This document shows, piece by piece, positions 11,801 to 20,990 of a DNA stretch of 64,000 nucleotides; the first letter of the stretch is position 1, and each line of letters opens with the position of its first letter. The notes beneath the pieces were generated by a model. That model was not told where the DNA came from. It saw nothing but the letters and a program-made list of their open reading frames with translations, and made no database searches. Both the position numbers and the translations under genes were made by a program. This DNA is from Mermis nigrescens (Eukaryota; Nematoda; Enoplea; Mermithida; Mermithidae). The stretch covers positions 62,001 through 126,000 of the forward strand of contig JAVLUZ010000142.1 of assembly GCA_036768485.1 (NCBI GenBank). Reading direction: 5' to 3'.

Positions 11801-13067
11801 TATAGTGAGCTTGTCTAGAATTGGTGTAAGAAATGTCAAGATTTAATAGTTTTTCATACTTTCTTACTACATTCTTCCAACAGACAGCTACCTCATCCAT
11901 GTGAAAACACTGAATATCTACCTGAAACAATTTTTCGATTATTTCTAAATCTGTGTATGGGACGCCAATAAAAGTCTCAACATTTGCTTGAATATTTTTC
12001 TTTTGGCAGTATTTGACAAAAAGTTGAAAAACGCTGTTTGGATCAAAGTTTCCCACAAGACACTGTGCTAAACAGCGGAAAAAGCATAAATTATCATTAA
12101 ATTTATGACGATTATTATCTTGAGTCATATGCAAAGTGTGTCGCTGGTAAGCAGTATTTTCAGAAAGTTCCACATCTGTGCAACCACTCATAAAATCTTT
12201 CTGTGGTGTCACAAAAAATTCAACATTGGTTATTGCCAGTAGTCCCCATTTAGTGTCTGGGCGAGTAAATTTCTCTTCAACATCAATTTCGTGCAATTTT
12301 TCAGCCACATTTTTTACATCATTACCATTAGTTATTAGAACAGGTTTTCCTAATAGCGTAAAATTATTCTGGCACGCGTACCAATAATTTACTGCACCAG
12401 TTTCACGATTTTTGAGGAAACACCCAAGTGCTGCATCTACCCGAAAAGCTTCCTTTTCATTTTGGAAAATATCGCTCAACATTTCCAGGTAATTTCCAGT
12501 TCCCCATCTATAGTTATATGCATGATCCAACACATCATTCACAGTTTTAGTCGTTCGGATAAGCCGCCAGTATCTCCCAACTTCATCCCTAATTTCTTCA
12601 GGGTAGGTGGACAAATCTTCAGCAATCATTTGGTCCTCAGGGATAATTTCAGTACTTTCAATTTTTTCAATTGGTTCAATGACAGGATTAGCACGTACTT
12701 TTAGGCATTTCTTCATGTGAGTGTCCGAAAATAATTCCTTTTTTGAATTGAATGATTGCTCACAATACATACATTTTGGTACTACATGTTTCACCTCAAA
12801 ATGAGTAACTAAATTCCTTTTTAATCGGAAAAGAGTGGCACATGAAGGACATTTATACCTAGATCCTAAATGCGAAGAATTCTCATGCTCTGCTAACCTG
12901 CTTTGACGCGTAAAAAATTTATCACATACAGTACATTGGTGCAGCTTGCGCTTCGGAAGCTGCGATCGGTTTGAATCGGCACCAAAAAGATTACTGGCGT
13001 CTGCCGATGGAGGCTCCTTAGAAACCCCACTGAGACCAGTAACACGAGATTTGACAATATTGGCCAT
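8829..13067 (-). CDS. Family B DNA polymerase (DNA_pol_B_2 type), 1412 aa, with zinc fingers and Vsr-like insert
   Basis: A single uninterrupted frame. C2H2/C2HC-type fingers lie at about residues 45-66, 73-94 and 99-121, with a further one at 437-458. NLCFFRCLAQC (about 325-335) with a later HYSYI (421) could be an OTU-like cysteine-protease remnant. The proofreading exonuclease shows VYDFEAL (D503, E505), GFNSGKYD (about 628-635) and YNMRD (767-771). Polymerase motif A is GLDFNALY (about 868-875), motif B is KLLGNTGYG (1164-1172) and motif C is TDTDS (1263-1267). Between A and B lies TVYEFYGCYYHCHNC (951-965) followed by IWECEW (1000-1005), which resembles a Vsr-type nuclease. All acidic polymerase residues are kept, so it may be active. 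Polymerases of this family prime replication from a protein in Polintons, adenoviruses and linear plasmids; whether this one does is unknown. The start is supported by the TATA box about 42 bases upstream and by agreement with the left arm. Confidence 0.92.
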   Translation of the reverse strand: MANIVKSRVTGLSGVSKEPPSADASNLFGADSNRSQLPKRKLHQCTVCDKFFTRQSRLAEHENSSHLGSRYKCPSCATLFRLKRNLVTHFEVKHVVPKCMYCEQSFNSKKELFSDTHMKKCLKVRANPVIEPIEKIESTEIIPEDQMIAEDLSTYPEEIRDEVGRYWRLIRTTKTVNDVLDHAYNYRWGTGNYLEMLSDIFQNEKEAFRVDAALGCFLKNRETGAVNYWYACQNNFTLLGKPVLITNGNDVKNVAEKLHEIDVEEKFTRPDTKWGLLAITNVEFFVTPQKDFMSGCTDVELSENTAYQRHTLHMTQDNNRHKFNDNLCFFRCLAQCLVGNFDPNSVFQLFVKYCQKKNIQANVETFIGVPYTDLEIIEKLFQVDIQCFHMDEVAVCWKNVVRKYEKLLNLDISYTNSRQAHYSYIINLDQYAKRYMCLMCRRLFRKAEKLSDHAKHHCRHGKTKHKFPGGVYQLKKTIFEELQEYEIQVENEQHFCNFFAVYDFEALLVKKCIETSEKLRFVAQHQPISCAVHTSVPGFQPQCFVDSNPDHLVKRLLEHLEKIQKAQSVILLSTFQHVFDALDAKISTSEAYIKEQEADVRREKGLLNKLIRTKTKLYRYCTQLTCLGFNSGKYDVNLIKRNLFPALIQQVRTDPENNTWPKAILRNGSTLCLSTSIFKFLDVSTYVAPGFSLDVFMRAYKATLVKAKFPYEYLDSFEKLSETQLPPPEAFYSSLKDECISTADYAQCQQYWQQYNMTTLKDYLIFYNMRDVVPFLEACSNMSQLYWDRFKIDIFREAMSLPGTTERYLFKSIPDTKFSLFSENSKNIYYMLKSSMCGGLSMVMTRLAIKDQTFIRNNPLKPVKSVVGLDFNALYLWAQSKDMPTGYYDHWIIEKNNKFHKISSSRPISVEYLECESEKIGHHIQHLGNNKEKTIGPACLPVDGFCADTHTVYEFYGCYYHCHNCLAGQRNKKKDPADAHAWIQTKEAYIRSLGYNVISIWECEWHSIRREYLKSVRKFYFKVWINEAEMIQAVLDGSVFGFAKVDISTPENLKPLLADFPPIIKHAEIGREDIGPLMKEYAEKNGLLTKPRHNLISSYFGKEILLSTEMIRFLVQHGLVLEKVYEVIQYDRSKPFEKFRDTVTKHRQEGDEDPELAMIADTFKLLGNTGYGKTLTNKEQHVDVFYADYEKAAEASLSPYIKKVKFITTNCYEVHMFKKEIVLDLPIIIGLSVYNWAKIRMLEFFYDVLLKYFDISDYQCMQTDTDSIYLALSKENLLDLVKPELREEFAEIHKKWFVTSKATKRTPGLLKEEFKGTAMCCLAAKTYIAVDDLTGNIKVSSKGLMKKINRLTFDQYTGVLDTQTAHVGKNIGFRMQPDNQMWTYIQEKQGLPYLYIKRKVLSDGISTVPLDI

Positions 13068-13108
13068 AATGACGTTTGTCAGAAACTATATTTCAGTTGT
13101 AAGAATCC

Positions 13109-13118
13109 TTATTTATAG
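13109..13118 (-). promoter_or_regulatory. TATA-type promoter of the intact polymerase gene
   Basis: Mirror of the left-arm box: CTATAAATAA on the minus strand, 41 bases before the ATG at 13067. The surrounding bases match the left arm. Confidence 0.55.
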
Positions 13119-13759
13119 ACTTTCAGATCCCGCTTTCAGGCAAAAGCATTGTTAAATTGCATTTTAAACTAACAAATTAATAGATACTGTGTACAGGGGA
13201 TACTGCGGGCAGGGGATACACACAACTGCGTTGATGTGTTGCAAGAGCGGACCCCTGCCTCGACTTCGTTGATTTTTATCACCCAAACATGATTCAAGAG
13301 AAGCCTCTCTGAGAACAACCTTTTCTTTGACCCTAAAAAATGTGTAGGTACCGCTGGGGCTGGGGGTAGGAGGGCCCACCCCCATACATGCAACACGTGT
13401 AGGCGTGTTTCAGCTGCTCCCATAACACATCAAGTGTGTTTAAGCTTGTTTAACTCGTTAAGTTTATTTTAATTAATCGTTAATTATTCATTTTGTTAAC
13501 ACGTCACAATGTGTTTTTATCGTTTTGCCTATCTTACAACATGGGCTATCTTATAGCATAAGGGACGCAGGCTCCTCCCCCAAGGCCCCTGCCTTCCTTA
13601 CGACACACCTCCATCACTCAGCGAATACCTTTTGAACACATCACAATGTGTTTAGAACACATCACGCGTGTTTTTCCGTTTTGCCTATCTTATAACATGG
13701 GCTATGTTATAACGTTGCTCCCCAGGATAACAGGGCTAACTACTCTTTTTAATCCTATT

Positions 13760-14115
13760 GTAAAAAAATTGCTTCGCTAGTCAACAAAATGCGCCGATCA
13801 TAAAAAATGCTTCGCAAGTGCGCTTATTATAAATGCCAAACAGGCTGCCAATGCGCAATATTACGAACATCAAGAAAAAAATGCTTCGTCAATGCGCTTA
13901 TTATTAGCCAATGCGCGATATTACCAGCTGCAAAAAAATTGCTTCGCCAATGCTGCGTCACTTAGCCAATGCGCGATAATACGATTGCTTCACTTAGACA
14001 ATGCTCGAAATTACCAGCTGCAAAAAAATGCTTCGCCAATTCTGCGTCACCTAGCCAATGCACGATATTATGATTGTGTCACTGTGCGATATTATGATTT
14101 CATCACTCAGTGACC
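13760..14115 (-). repeat. Subterminal direct repeats of the palindromic element (right arm)
   Basis: Mirror image of the 2670-3040 block, with the same GCGCATTGGCTAAGTGACGC and GCAGCTGGTAATATCG boxes. Small differences from the left arm include one extra base near 14067. Confidence 0.7.
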
Positions 14116-14262
14116 TAATTGTGACTGCTTATTATAATGTTTCAGGGCCCAACAAGCAGGTTAAAAAGTGGTACCCTTGTGTACAAAAGATAGGCGGCCT
14201 GTCCCCACGTTATAACATAGCGGTTCCCTTGAAATGCGCTTGCGATCCCCCTCCATACTACT

Positions 14263-14440
14263 ACTTCAAACGGTAGTAAAATTTTGAAAATAACAGAATC
14301 ATGTTCACTTGTAGCAAAAGGAGGTCTTGTTTTGCAATCAATGATCAATGATTTATCAGGCTAAACCCATGTCTGGTATCAATCTGGAATTCGCAAGCAA
14401 TTGCTGTCGCCACAAATTGAAAACTGAAAAAAGAATTTTT
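14263..14440 (-). mobile_element. LINE fragment, end of the endonuclease domain
   Basis: On the minus strand this reads DCKTRPPFATSEHDSVIFKI. The TSEHDSV piece corresponds to the catalytic SDH box of APE-type LINE endonucleases. It leads directly into the LINE sequence that ends at 2536, which shows the palindrome inserted here. Sequence above about 14440 no longer looks like endonuclease, so the LINE is probably 5'-truncated. Confidence 0.75.
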
Positions 14441-15019
14441 TCTTAACTTGCAGGAAAAAACGCATTCCGATCAATAAAATCACTTTTTTTCGGATTCAGC
14501 AATGTCGAAAACCCCGAAAAATAGCATTTTTGACAAAAAACACGAAGGTCACCATGTTCTTGAAAAATTCCAAATTCAACCCCAGGGTTAAGTCCCTCAA
14601 GGGCATAGCTGGGCAAGCCTTAAAGTCTCGGCTGGTACCGGAGCCCAATTTTTTGGTTGGTTGCCTAAGTCAGAAAAGTGGTTGAATGTTTAACATGCTA
14701 GTCTTGCTTCCACGCAAAGTCCATTCATAATTTCACGCGAAGTCGCACTATTTCTCGCGACATAATTTTTTAATTAAAAATGGTGTGTCAAAATTAGTAT
14801 GGTGTAAAAAAATAGTGCAATTGATAATTTGCATAGCACTTATGCTTGAAAACTCATTACTCTAGTAACAATTGACCTTTAATCATGAAGAGACATTCAC
14901 CGCTCTTTAATATGCTTATTTTTTATGCAATTCATTGTGTAAAAAATAAAATTCTACAGAGTTCCTCATTTTCATGTCGTCAGATAGTATATACGTTTTC
15001 ATTTCAAATATAAATCCTA
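14441..15019. other. No gene seen
   Basis: AT-rich sequence without coding signals. A CGGCTGGTACCGGAGCC-like stretch near 14630 resembles one near 21030, so part of it may be an old repeat. Confidence 0.5.
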
Positions 15020-16134
15020 CTTGAAATCAGTGATCGGACCGAGGCCTCGGCCTCGGCCTCGGCCTCGGCAAGCCTCGGCGTTTTTTGGAGCCTCGGCCTC
15101 GGCGCCGAGGGCGAAGCTGAAAAGTGCCGAGGCGCCGAGGGTTAAAATCAAATTTGAATAAGTTTAATATATCCGTTAAATATTAACTATTTATAATGCA
15201 TCTGCAGTACACAGGCTGTTTCTTACCTATTGGCTTTTCTTATGGTTTTAGGTGCATACCCAGTTACACCAAGTTACAAACAGCAAAGTGCCAATTGATA
15301 TTCATATGATGACTAAGTTTTATTTCTCATGCTCGCTACATGGATCGGAAAGTACAGTGGAGAGGAAATAATTGTAATATTAAACACTTTATCTAACTAA
15401 AATAAATGTTTATTTGTTTATTAGTGTTAGCCAGAATTCTGATTTTAATCTGATGAAGCAGATAATTCATCATCAAAATCTAGATCATCTGAATCAGAGT
15501 TAGCCTCATCCATTTCGCCTTGTTGTGCTATCGCATCAATGTCGTTGTCATCGTTTATCAGATTCTTTAAAGTCACACTATTATAAGCAACTGCTTTGAG
15601 ATTATGCTCTACAAAAAGGAGTTTTTGAACATTTGTCTGTCATTCATTCACCACAGCTTTTCTATTCTTTCACCGCATTGTCGTGAATTATTTTTATTTT
15701 AGAGGTTTTGTGTGTCAGTATCACTGATTAAGTATCCTACCGACCTTCCTGCATAACATATAGTTCCTATTTTAACCCTAACGTAGAGCTCAGGCTCGTA
15801 TACAGGGGGATTGGGGGAAAGTACCCCTTTCGAAATGAAATATGAGAATAATCGCGAAAGACTTTTCGCGCTTCGCGTTGAATTTCACAATGATAATTTG
15901 TACAACCAAAAGCGTCTTTTCGCTACACGGATCGGAAAGTACAGTCGCTACATGCAGAGGCGGATTTAAGAAGGGCGGCCGCTCCCCATTGGCCAAAATA
16001 TTTGGCGAGATAACGAATGGATATGCAATTTGCAATGATTTTTAGCCGTCAGTGACCATAATTTCTCAAATTTTTCCGGCGCTACGCGCCGGATGATACC
16101 CATTAATGACATTTATTTACTTTCTTGGCGGCCT

Positions 16135-16705
16135 GGGCCCGGTTTCACCATAAGTTTACGACTCCTAAGAGTCCTACGAGTTCCGTTTTACGGGAAAATC
16201 GGGTTTCACCATCTTTTTACGGGTTTCGAATTACGACTACGAGTTATGAGTAACGAGCAACGGGTTAAGAGTTCGTATTACGAGGGTTTTACCAGGGTTT
16301 CCGTAGGACTCATAAAAACTCATTTTTACGGGTACTTTTTGGACCTTTTTACGAGTACTCGTAATAAAATGCATATCTTTTCTGTTGCGTATGACATTCT
16401 TCGTTAGTCATTGTCCCTGTTTTAAACAGCATGATTATGTAATTAATTGCAGATTTTATGCCGCTCGATAGAAAAACATAGAAAGTGTTAAGAAATGTTT
16501 GGGATTTAGTCAACAAGAATTAATAAGCTTCTCAGAAAATTTATAACTTTAAATAAAAATGAAAATAATAATATTACTTATAATAATAATGACGATAATA
16601 ACAATAATATTAATAATAATAATAATACTAATAATAAGAATATTACTAATACTAATAATAATAATAATTATTATTATTATACTAATACTAATAATAATAA
16701 TAATA

Positions 16706-16742
<37 letters not shown>

Positions 16743-17559
16743 TATCATTATTATTATTATTATTATTATTACTATTATAATTTATAAACGATATCAATTA
16801 AATCAGATTCAGAGACGTTATGAAGCTAAAAGTATATCACAGCGTATTATTTCAATTTTCAAATTTAAGAAATCATTCTTAGATGTCAATAATATGTACA
16901 TAAAATATGCAGTCAGCTCTTTCTCGAAGGAAGTGCGATGGAATTCTAATTTTCAGAAATATAATCAAAAATGTATGATTTCCGCAATTCATGAAAAAAT
17001 GTCTAAGTGATTGTAATATTTTTCATAAAAAAGCTGCGAACATTACTAACAAGGGCTAAAGAAATAAATTTCGAATTACTACTCAAGAATGCAGCTTAAG
17101 AATCGAATTTTATGGGATTTCTCTAAAACATTTTTTGAAAAATATATTATTTTTTAATGCTAATCTTCTTACCCTTTACATGTGCTGCCAGTATATGTAT
17201 TATGTAGGTGTGTGCACGAAAGTGAAACAAATTGAGAAAAAACAAATCAGAAAACTATGAAACGCACTAGTCTGCCACTTCTTTACGAGTCCTATGGACC
17301 TCTTTTTGATCCGTGATAATATTACAAAATTTACAAATCTTTTCACTCGTAACATTCGATCGTAATATCTGGTGAAACTGCCCAGCCGTTATTCGTGAAA
17401 AAACACTCGTAAAAAGTACTCATAGAACTCGTAACTCGTAGCCCGTGGCTAGTGAATCTCAGTTTTTGATGAAACGGAAATTTGTAGCACTCGTAGCCCG
17501 TACTCGTGAAACCGTCACCCGTAACTCGTAACTCGTACCTTTGTGGTGAAACCGGGCCC
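16135..17559. mobile_element. Nested inverted-repeat element, GGGCCCGGTTTCACCA ends
   Basis: GGGCCCGGTTTCACCA begins at 16135 and its complement (allowing one or two differences) ends at 17559. Just inside both ends are many ACGAGT/ACTCGT motifs in opposite orientation. I cannot fix a target duplication because the palindromic GGGCCC blurs the edges. It lies inside the hAT-type element, so it inserted later. Confidence 0.55.
16555..16790. repeat. AAT/ATT microsatellite
   Basis: About 240 bp of AAT and ATT triplets with scattered interruptions. The open frame across it is only Ile/Asn/Tyr runs and is not a gene. Confidence 0.9.
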
Positions 17560-18479
17560 TGGAAGCCCTTTTCTGTTCATGTAGGTTTCAAAACAATTTT
17601 CACAGCAGAAACAGCTATTTTTGCATAGTTTTCTTCTATTTTCAATAAAAAAAATTCAATGTTTCGCATCAAATGCTATAAATACAGGAAATCAAGCAGT
17701 AAATCATGCTTCTAGACGTCTGTCCGCCTTAATTTTGCGAATTTTTCGGCGCTTCGCGCCAGATTTTTGTTAAAGTCTTAGAAATTTAAGGATTTTTCCG
17801 CACAAAATTGTCGAAAATTCTGAAATTTTAAGAAAAATATGACTTCAAAAGTGATTTTATGTAAAAGTATACAATGTAAAACACCGAAAAATGCTATTTC
17901 GCGCGTAAAGAGCAAAATTTTGAACCTGTTTTTGACTTTTTTGGAAAAGTTTGTATACCGCCCCCTCCCGCTACTGGATGGATCAGAAAGTACAGTAATT
18001 CTCGCATTCGTCTGCTACCATAAAACGTTCAAAAACTCTTTTTTGTAAAGCACAATCTCAAAGTAGTTGGTTTTAATAGTGTGACTTTAAAGTCTCTGAT
18101 AAAGGCTGATGACGACGATAACGCGATAGCACAACAAGGCGAAATAGATGAGGCTACATAACTTTGATTCAGATGATCTAGATTTCGATGATGAATTATC
18201 TGCTTCATCAGATTGAAATAAAAATTCTGGCTAACACCAATAAACATTTGTTTTAGTTCGATAAAGTGTTAAATATTACGATTATTCTCTAGCTCATGTA
18301 CATACAAAATATTCTAAGAGTACTATGTACGGGTATAGTTATATAAGCTTGACCCTCGGCATTACCCTCGGCTCGGCCTCGGCCTCGGCCTCGGCCGAGG
18401 CAAGGATTTTGAGTCGCCTCGGCCTCGGCCGAGGCTCGAGGGTCCAAAAGTACCCTCGGTCCGATCACTGCTTGAAATG

Positions 18480-19290
18480 CACGAAAATTGTTATAATTCA
18501 GCGCAACCTCGAAACATCAATAACAAATAATAAAATTATATCAATTCGGCGCGAAGCGCCGGAAAATTTTGAGATTTAACCTTTGTGAAATGCAATTTCG
18601 CATTACAGAAATTGCCCGAATTTGGCGCGGCATAAGCATCAAGAACAAGTAATAAAATTAAATCAAGTCGGCGCGAAGCGCCCGGAAAATTTTTAGATTC
18701 CACCTTTTTGAAACGCAATTTTGCATTACAAAAATTGACCAAATTCGGCGCGGCTCAAGCATCAATAACAAGTAATAAAATTAAATCAATTCGGCGCGAA
18801 GCGCCGGAAAATTTTGAGATTTCACCCTCTCGAAACACAATTTCGCATCAAAAAAATTATCCGAATTCGGCGCGAAGCGCCGAAAAATTTTGAAATTCAA
18901 CCTTTTGTGAAACGCAATTTTGCATTACGAAAATTGTCCAAATTCGGCGCGGCTTAAGCATCAATAACAAGTAATAAAATTAGATCAATTCGGCGCGAAG
19001 CGCCGGAAAATTTTGAGATTTCACCTTTTTGAAACGCAATTTTGCATCACAAAAATTATCCGAATTGAAAATTTTGAAATTTAACCTTTGTGAAACGCAA
19101 TTTTGCATTACAAAAATTGTCCAAATTCGGCACGGCTTAAGCATCAATAACAAGTAATAAAATTAAATCTATTTGGCGTGAAACCCTGGAAAATTTTGAT
19201 ATTTCACCTATATGAAACGCAATTTTGCATTACAAAAATTGTCAGAATTCAGCGCGGCCTAAACATCAATAACAAGTAATGTATGTATCA
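18480..19290 (+). repeat. Composite tandem satellite, units of about 120-200 bp
   Basis: Repeats begin with a block like CATCAATAACAAGTAATAAA, seen near 18520, 18638, 18760, 18958, 19143 and 19266. Most units then have TCGGCGCGAAGCGCCGGAAA and a stretch with AACGCAATTTTGCATTACA. Spacing alternates between about 122 and 185-198 bp, so two sub-unit types are mixed. No coding sequence. Confidence 0.8.
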
Positions 19291-19475
19291 AAGACTAGCG
19301 TTTATTTACACATAAAACAGGTGGACAGACAAGTATGTATGTATTTTTAATACATTGATATGTAGAAGATCACAAAAATACATTATGTGTTTTATTTTGA
19401 TCAGACGAATTATTATTTTCTCTAAATTAGGCATTACTTACTTAAGTATAATCTCTGAATTATGCATTACTTACG

Positions 19476-20990
19476 TACCGATTTTTAGAGAGCCCAGTAA
19501 CCGATTCGGTTGCCGGTATTCAAAAATCGGTTGTTGGGATCTAAAAAATGATTGCTGAGCTCCAAAAATCGGTTGCTGGGGTCAAAAAATCAGTTGGTGG
19601 GATCCGGAAATCGGTTGCTGGGGTCTTAAAATCAGTTGTTGGCTCAGAAAATCGGTTGCTGGGGTCATAAATCAGTTGCTGGGCTCCACAAATCAGTTAG
19701 TGGGGTTAAAAATCGGTTGCTGGGGTCTAAAAACCAGCTGGTGGGCTCCAAAAATCGGTTGCTGAGGTCTAAAAATCGATTGCTATGGTCAAAAAATCGG
19801 TTAGTGGTATCCAAAAATCGGTTGCTGTGGTCTAAAAACCGGTTGGTTGGCTCCAAAAATCGGTTGCTGAGGCTTATAAATCGGTTGGTGAGCTCCAAAA
19901 ATCGGTTGCTGGGGTCTACAAATCGGTCTGTGAGCTCGAAAAATTGATTGATGGGTCCTACCTAAATCGCTTATTGGGCCTAAAAATCGCCTGTTGGCTT
20001 CCTAAATCCGTTATTGGGGTCCGAAAATCAGTTGCTAGGGTCTAAAAGTTGGTTGGTTGGCTATAAAAATCGGTTGCTGTGGTCTGAAAACCGGCTGGTT
20101 GGCTCTTAAAATATGTTGCTGAGGTCTAAAAATCGGTTGATGAGCTCCAAAAATCAGTTGCCAGGGTCTAGAAATCGTTAGTGAGCTCGAAAAATTGATT
20201 GATGGGTCCTAAGTCGCTTATTGGGCTTAAAAATCGCTTGCTGGGGTCCTAAATCCGTTATTGGGGTCTGCAAATCAGTTGCTGGGGTCTAAAAATTGGT
20301 TGGTTGGCTCCAAAAATCTGTTGCTGAGCTCGAAAAATTGTTTGATGGGTCCTAAATCGCTTGAAAATCGCTTGCTGGGTCCTAAATCCGTTATTGGAGT
20401 AAGGAAATCAATTGCTGGGGTCTAAAAGTTGATTGGTTGGCTATAAAAATCGGTTGCTGGGGTCTGAAAACCGGTTGGTTGGCTCCAAAAATCGGTTTTT
20501 GGGGTCTAGAAATCGGTTGGTGAGCTCGAAAAATTGATTGATGTCCTAAATCGCTTATTGGGCTTATAAATCGCTTGCTGGGGTCATAAATTCGTTACTG
20601 GGGTCCGAAAATCAGTTGCTTGCTGGGGTCTAAAAATTGGTTGGTTGGCTATAAAAATCGGTTGCTGGGGTCTGTAAACCGGTTGGTTGGCTCCAAAAAT
20701 CGGTTGCCGGGGTCTAAAAATCGGTTGCCGGGGTCGAGGAATCGGTTAGTGAGCTCCAAAAATCGGTTGCTGGGGGCTAGAAATCGGTTGTTGAGCTCCA
20801 AAAATCGGTTGCTGGGGTCTAAAAATCAGTTTATGGGCTCCAAAAATTAGTTGAACCCAAGAGCAATTGATTTTTAGAGCCATCCAACCGATTTTTAAAC
20901 CCAAGCAACCGATTTTTGGAGCTCATCAACCGACTCTTAGACCCCAGCAACCGATTTTTGGAGCCAACCAATCGATTTTTACACCAAAAA
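19476..20990 (+). repeat. 21-bp minisatellite with an orientation switch
   Basis: Roughly 60 units close to AAAAATCGGTTGCTGGGGTCT, mixed with a variant containing GGTTGGTTGGCTCC. A first short stretch (19476-19500) and the last part (about 20866-20990) run in the opposite orientation, so the array is bracketed by inverted units. Because 21 is a multiple of three, long open frames with SKNRLLG heptads appear on both strands. These look like by-products of the repeat. Confidence 0.85.

Larger units (their letters stand above)
2537..14262. mobile_element. 11.7-kb palindromic element with a PolB gene in each arm
   Basis: Two near-identical arms (2537-8375 and 8413-14262) lie inverted around a 37-nt unpaired centre. 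The outer ends read AGTAGTATGGAGGGGGTCGC and its complement. ACTTC stands immediately outside both ends (2532-2536 and 14263-14267). If the terminal A is assigned to the target, the direct repeat becomes the 6-bp ACTTCA. The LINE frame is continuous across the insertion (TSEHDSVIFKILLPFE before it, KQQLALKC after it), so this is a true insertion and not a local rearrangement. Each arm holds terminal repeats, a TATA-type promoter, one family B polymerase gene and a minisatellite at the centre. A 6-bp duplication and AG...CT ends would suit a Polinton-type integrase, but no integrase, capsid or ATPase gene is present. It may be a derivative mobilised in trans, or a separate lineage. Confidence 0.85.
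8413..14262 (-). repeat. Right arm of the giant inverted repeat
   Basis: Complement of 2537-8375, about 5.85 kb. It carries the intact polymerase gene on the minus strand, the same promoter box and the same subterminal repeats. The terminal bases CTCCATACTACT end at 14262, next to ACTTC. Confidence 0.85.
15028..18470. mobile_element. hAT-type foldback element with 8-bp TSD
   Basis: The ends are inverted: CAGTGATCGGACCGAGG at 15028 and its complement ending at 18470. CTTGAAAT is duplicated outside both ends (15020-15027 and 18471-18478). Both ends carry CCTCGG hexamer repeats (15040-15140 and 18355-18460). Both also hold, in opposite orientation, the end of an acidic reading frame with DLDFDDELSASSD then stop (about 15450-15560 minus, 18100-18217 plus). 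The left end is thus an inverted copy of the transposase 3' end. The middle is filled by another inverted-repeat element and an AAT microsatellite. No intact transposase remains. Confidence 0.75.

Noticed and set aside
2537..14262. Complete Polinton/Maverick or integrated virus
   Set aside because: Only the polymerase is present; no integrase, protease, packaging ATPase or capsid frames occur in either arm.
16549..16797. 82-codon open frame on the minus strand
   Set aside because: Pure AAT/ATT microsatellite translation (Ile/Asn/Tyr runs).
19636..19947. 103-codon frame with SKNRLLG heptads
   Set aside because: Follows from the 21-bp repeat; open on both strands and without a promoter or homologue.
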